Shown here one piece after another: positions 62,058 to 64,000 of a stretch of DNA of 64,000 bases. This stretch comes from JANRJY01 sp033763735. GTDB taxonomy: Bacteria > Bacteroidota > Bacteroidia > Cytophagales > UBA9547. The notes under the pieces were generated by a model. It had not been told where the DNA came from, did not search any database, and saw only the letters and a list, made by a program, of their open reading frames with translations. The DNA is taken from the NCBI GenBank assembly GCA_033763735.1, contig JANRJY010000104.1, positions 1-64,000 of the forward strand, read 5' to 3'. Every line of letters starts with the position of its first letter. Position 1 is the stretch's first letter. The position numbers and the translations under genes were made by a program.

Positions 62058-64000
62058 TCAAAAAGTAGCATTTAATGTTAAGTGATAACTTCTGGTATTG
62101 GGCATATTGTATGCGTCTCGTCCAAAACTCGGGTCGTTGCCAGCTGCATTTGTTTCAGGATCCACACCGGAATATTTAGTAAACAAAAACAGATTTCGTG
62201 TTGCAAAAGTTATATTTAACTTTTTAAAATATGCTTTCGAAATGAGTTTTTCAGGAATAGCGTAGCTTAATGACATTTCTCGCAGCCTCACCCAGCTTGC
62301 ATCTTCCATACCTCGTTCAGGTACATTTCCAAAATCGCCTCCTAAAGACCCATAGTAATCGCGATTGTATTTTATAGGTGTTTGATTTGGAGTTCCATTG
62401 GCATATACACTATTAGGTACAATAATATCCTGATCTCTATTTTCTGTTTCTTTATGGGTTCCCATAGCCAACATATTTAATTTAGTCAAATTAAAAACCT
62501 TGCCTCCTCTTCGAATATCCCAAAGCAACGAAAAAGTAAGCCCTTTCCAACTAACTGTATTTCGAATTCCTGAAAACCAATCCGGATAAGGGTTTCCAAT
62601 TATGAAAGACTTTCCACCAAGAGGAGTTTCAATCATTGGCTTTCCAAGTGAATCGACTACAATAGGTAAATCTTCTCTAATTGTAAGATCATTAGGGTCT
62701 TGTCCATATCTTTTGAAACGACTTGCCCCAAATATCATTCCGTATTGATATCCATTGGCTGCACCAGAAAAACCTTGTGTAAACCCTGCCACACCGCCTA
62801 CTCTTTGATAATCATAAGTCATGCCATTAACTACAGAACGCATGGATGTAAAATTTACGGATACATCCCAAGTAACAGCCTTTTTTATTGGGGTTCCATA
62901 AGCCATTATTTCTAATCCATTTGAGTTAATATATCCATCATTAATAAGTGCGCGGGTATATCCCGTTGAAACAGGTACTTGTGCGTTTAATATTTGATCA
63001 TAATTTCTTGTGTTATAATAAGTAATATCTATGCCAAGCCTATTTTTAAAAAACTTAGCCTCCGTTCCAAATTCATATGTAACTAATTGCTCTGGTCTTA
63101 TTTCTCTATTTCCACTTTGTGTTTGGCTTACAAACAAATTTTGATTTGAAAATCCATTCGTGAGTCCCCCAACCTGGTCGAAATATGTATTAGTTTGATA
63201 GGGTTTTGGAATATTGGCAGAAGATGCTACCGAAGCGCGAATCTTACCAAAACTAAACCAATTTGTTTTGTCAAGGTTAAAAGCATCAGTATATACAAAG
63301 GACAAATGTGCACCCGGTGTAAAATATGGTGAATACTTTTGCGAAAGTGTGGATGCCCATTCATATCTTCCTGTTAAATTAAGAAATAAATAATTTTTAT
63401 ATCCTATTTTTCCATCACCAAAAAACGCGAATATAGCTCTCCTGTAATCCGACCAACTTGGTTCAAATGATTTTTGGTCTGTAGCAACAAAGTCATTGAA
63501 ATTTGCAAATAAATAGTCATAAGATTGTAGTCCTAAAACCTCACTATTATTTAATACATAATTGTTTCCTATTCTGATTTCATAATCAAAATTTTTGCCT
63601 AATTTTCTTTGTGCATCCAAATAAAAATCAGTATTAATATTTCTATTGAATTCTTGTGACTCATAAAAGGAACCTTTGTAGGATTGTTCTCTATGATTTT
63701 CGGCTGAAAATTTGCTATAATTTTCGTTAGTAGATCTGCCAAACGCATCTATCCCAACTCTACCTATGGCTTTTAACCATGGTCGTATTTCAATATCTGA
63801 TTGTACAAATCCAATTATCCGATTTACACGTTCGGTGCTTACATTATTATTTACGGTAAAAAATGGATTATCAAAAACTGCATTTTTCTTTTGAGTACCA
63901 TCCTCAAATTGATATGATGATGGCGTATTAACAGGATCTGCAACTCCTCCAGAAATATCATAATCATTTGGACTACGAAATAATGAGACCACTGGCGAGG
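62058..64000 (-). CDS. susC: SusC/RagA-family TonB-dependent transporter (5' end outside window)
   Basis: The frame is open from the right window edge to the stop at 62058, so about the last 647 codons of a protein that is usually about 1000 residues are visible. Seen here are the outer-membrane beta-barrel with 'LNLTGRYEWASTLSQKYSPYFTPGAHLSFV', 'YEFGTEAKFFKNRLGIDITYYNTRN' (by parts), 'FSGIRNTVSWKGLTFSLLWDIRRGGKVFN' and the typical SusC C-terminus 'LFTKYSGVDPETNAAGNDPSFGRDAYNMPNTRSY' followed by an aromatic last residue (Phe). The plug and CarboxypepD_reg domains are outside. It pairs with the following SusD to import a nutrient through the outer membrane by TonB energy. Confidence 0.93.
   Translation of the reverse strand, partial: SPVVSLFRSPNDYDISGGVADPVNTPSSYQFEDGTQKKNAVFDNPFFTVNNNVSTERVNRIIGFVQSDIEIRPWLKAIGRVGIDAFGRSTNENYSKFSAENHREQSYKGSFYESQEFNRNINTDFYLDAQRKLGKNFDYEIRIGNNYVLNNSEVLGLQSYDYLFANFNDFVATDQKSFEPSWSDYRRAIFAFFGDGKIGYKNYLFLNLTGRYEWASTLSQKYSPYFTPGAHLSFVYTDAFNLDKTNWFSFGKIRASVASSANIPKPYQTNTYFDQVGGLTNGFSNQNLFVSQTQSGNREIRPEQLVTYEFGTEAKFFKNRLGIDITYYNTRNYDQILNAQVPVSTGYTRALINDGYINSNGLEIMAYGTPIKKAVTWDVSVNFTSMRSVVNGMTYDYQRVGGVAGFTQGFSGAANGYQYGMIFGASRFKRYGQDPNDLTIREDLPIVVDSLGKPMIETPLGGKSFIIGNPYPDWFSGIRNTVSWKGLTFSLLWDIRRGGKVFNLTKLNMLAMGTHKETENRDQDIIVPNSVYANGTPNQTPIKYNRDYYGSLGGDFGNVPERGMEDASWVRLREMSLSYAIPEKLISKAYFKKLNITFATRNLFLFTKYSGVDPETNAAGNDPSFGRDAYNMPNTRSYHLTLNATF

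Overview
The window is AT-rich and gene-dense and comes from a member of the Bacteroidota, probably a free-living or particle-associated one. The evidence is a SusC/SusD pair, several very large secreted proteins ending in type IX secretion (T9SS) sorting domains with the typical YPNP motif, a PorE-like T9SS/OmpA protein, and -7 promoter boxes of the Bacteroidota TAnnTTTG type. No rRNA, tRNA, CRISPR array, phage or intact insertion sequence was seen. The nearest thing to a mobile module is a toxin-antitoxin pair.

Region 1 (1-16536): a huge secreted protein with a glycoside-hydrolase-like TIM barrel, two LamG domains and a PKD domain (minus strand, running off the left edge). Next is a membrane sensor fused to an IS1595-type transposase zinc ribbon, then a PorE-like OmpA/PD40 protein. 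After these comes a three-gene unit of two CHASE2 membrane proteins and a FecR/TPR-like exported protein, and a divergent exported zinc metalloprotease. Region 2 (16707-28515): LemA, a large T9SS cargo protein, a K+ channel with an RCK domain, a DinB-like small protein, a 1293-aa SF1 helicase and a PAS histidine kinase. Region 3 (28941-40695): a 3126-aa GH30-like enzyme with a long array of BIG repeats and a T9SS tail, followed by a GH3 beta-glucosidase. Together these look like a secreted/periplasmic glucan-degrading pair. Region 4 (40850-44831): NADP-type isocitrate dehydrogenase, a two-TM K+ channel, two small unknown genes and a LysR regulator.

Region 5 (44828-64000) is the most striking part. 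All genes lie on the minus strand and together they form an apparently complete route from extracellular cyanophycin (multi-L-arginyl-poly-L-aspartate) to glutamate. In transcription order they are SusC, SusD lipoprotein, a T9SS adhesin-like protein, a T9SS-secreted cyanophycinase, a second exported cyanophycinase, a YfcC-type inner-membrane carrier, cytoplasmic isoaspartyl peptidase, a CtlX-type citrulline hydrolase, arginine deiminase, P5C dehydrogenase, a Phd/VapC toxin-antitoxin pair and ornithine aminotransferase. The proposed flow is polymer -> beta-Asp-Arg -> Asp + Arg -> citrulline -> ornithine -> glutamate semialdehyde/P5C -> glutamate. I infer a 'cyanophycin utilization locus' built like a polysaccharide utilization locus. 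The individual enzyme families are recognisable from motifs. The roles of SusCD, the adhesin and the YfcC carrier in this pathway are inference.
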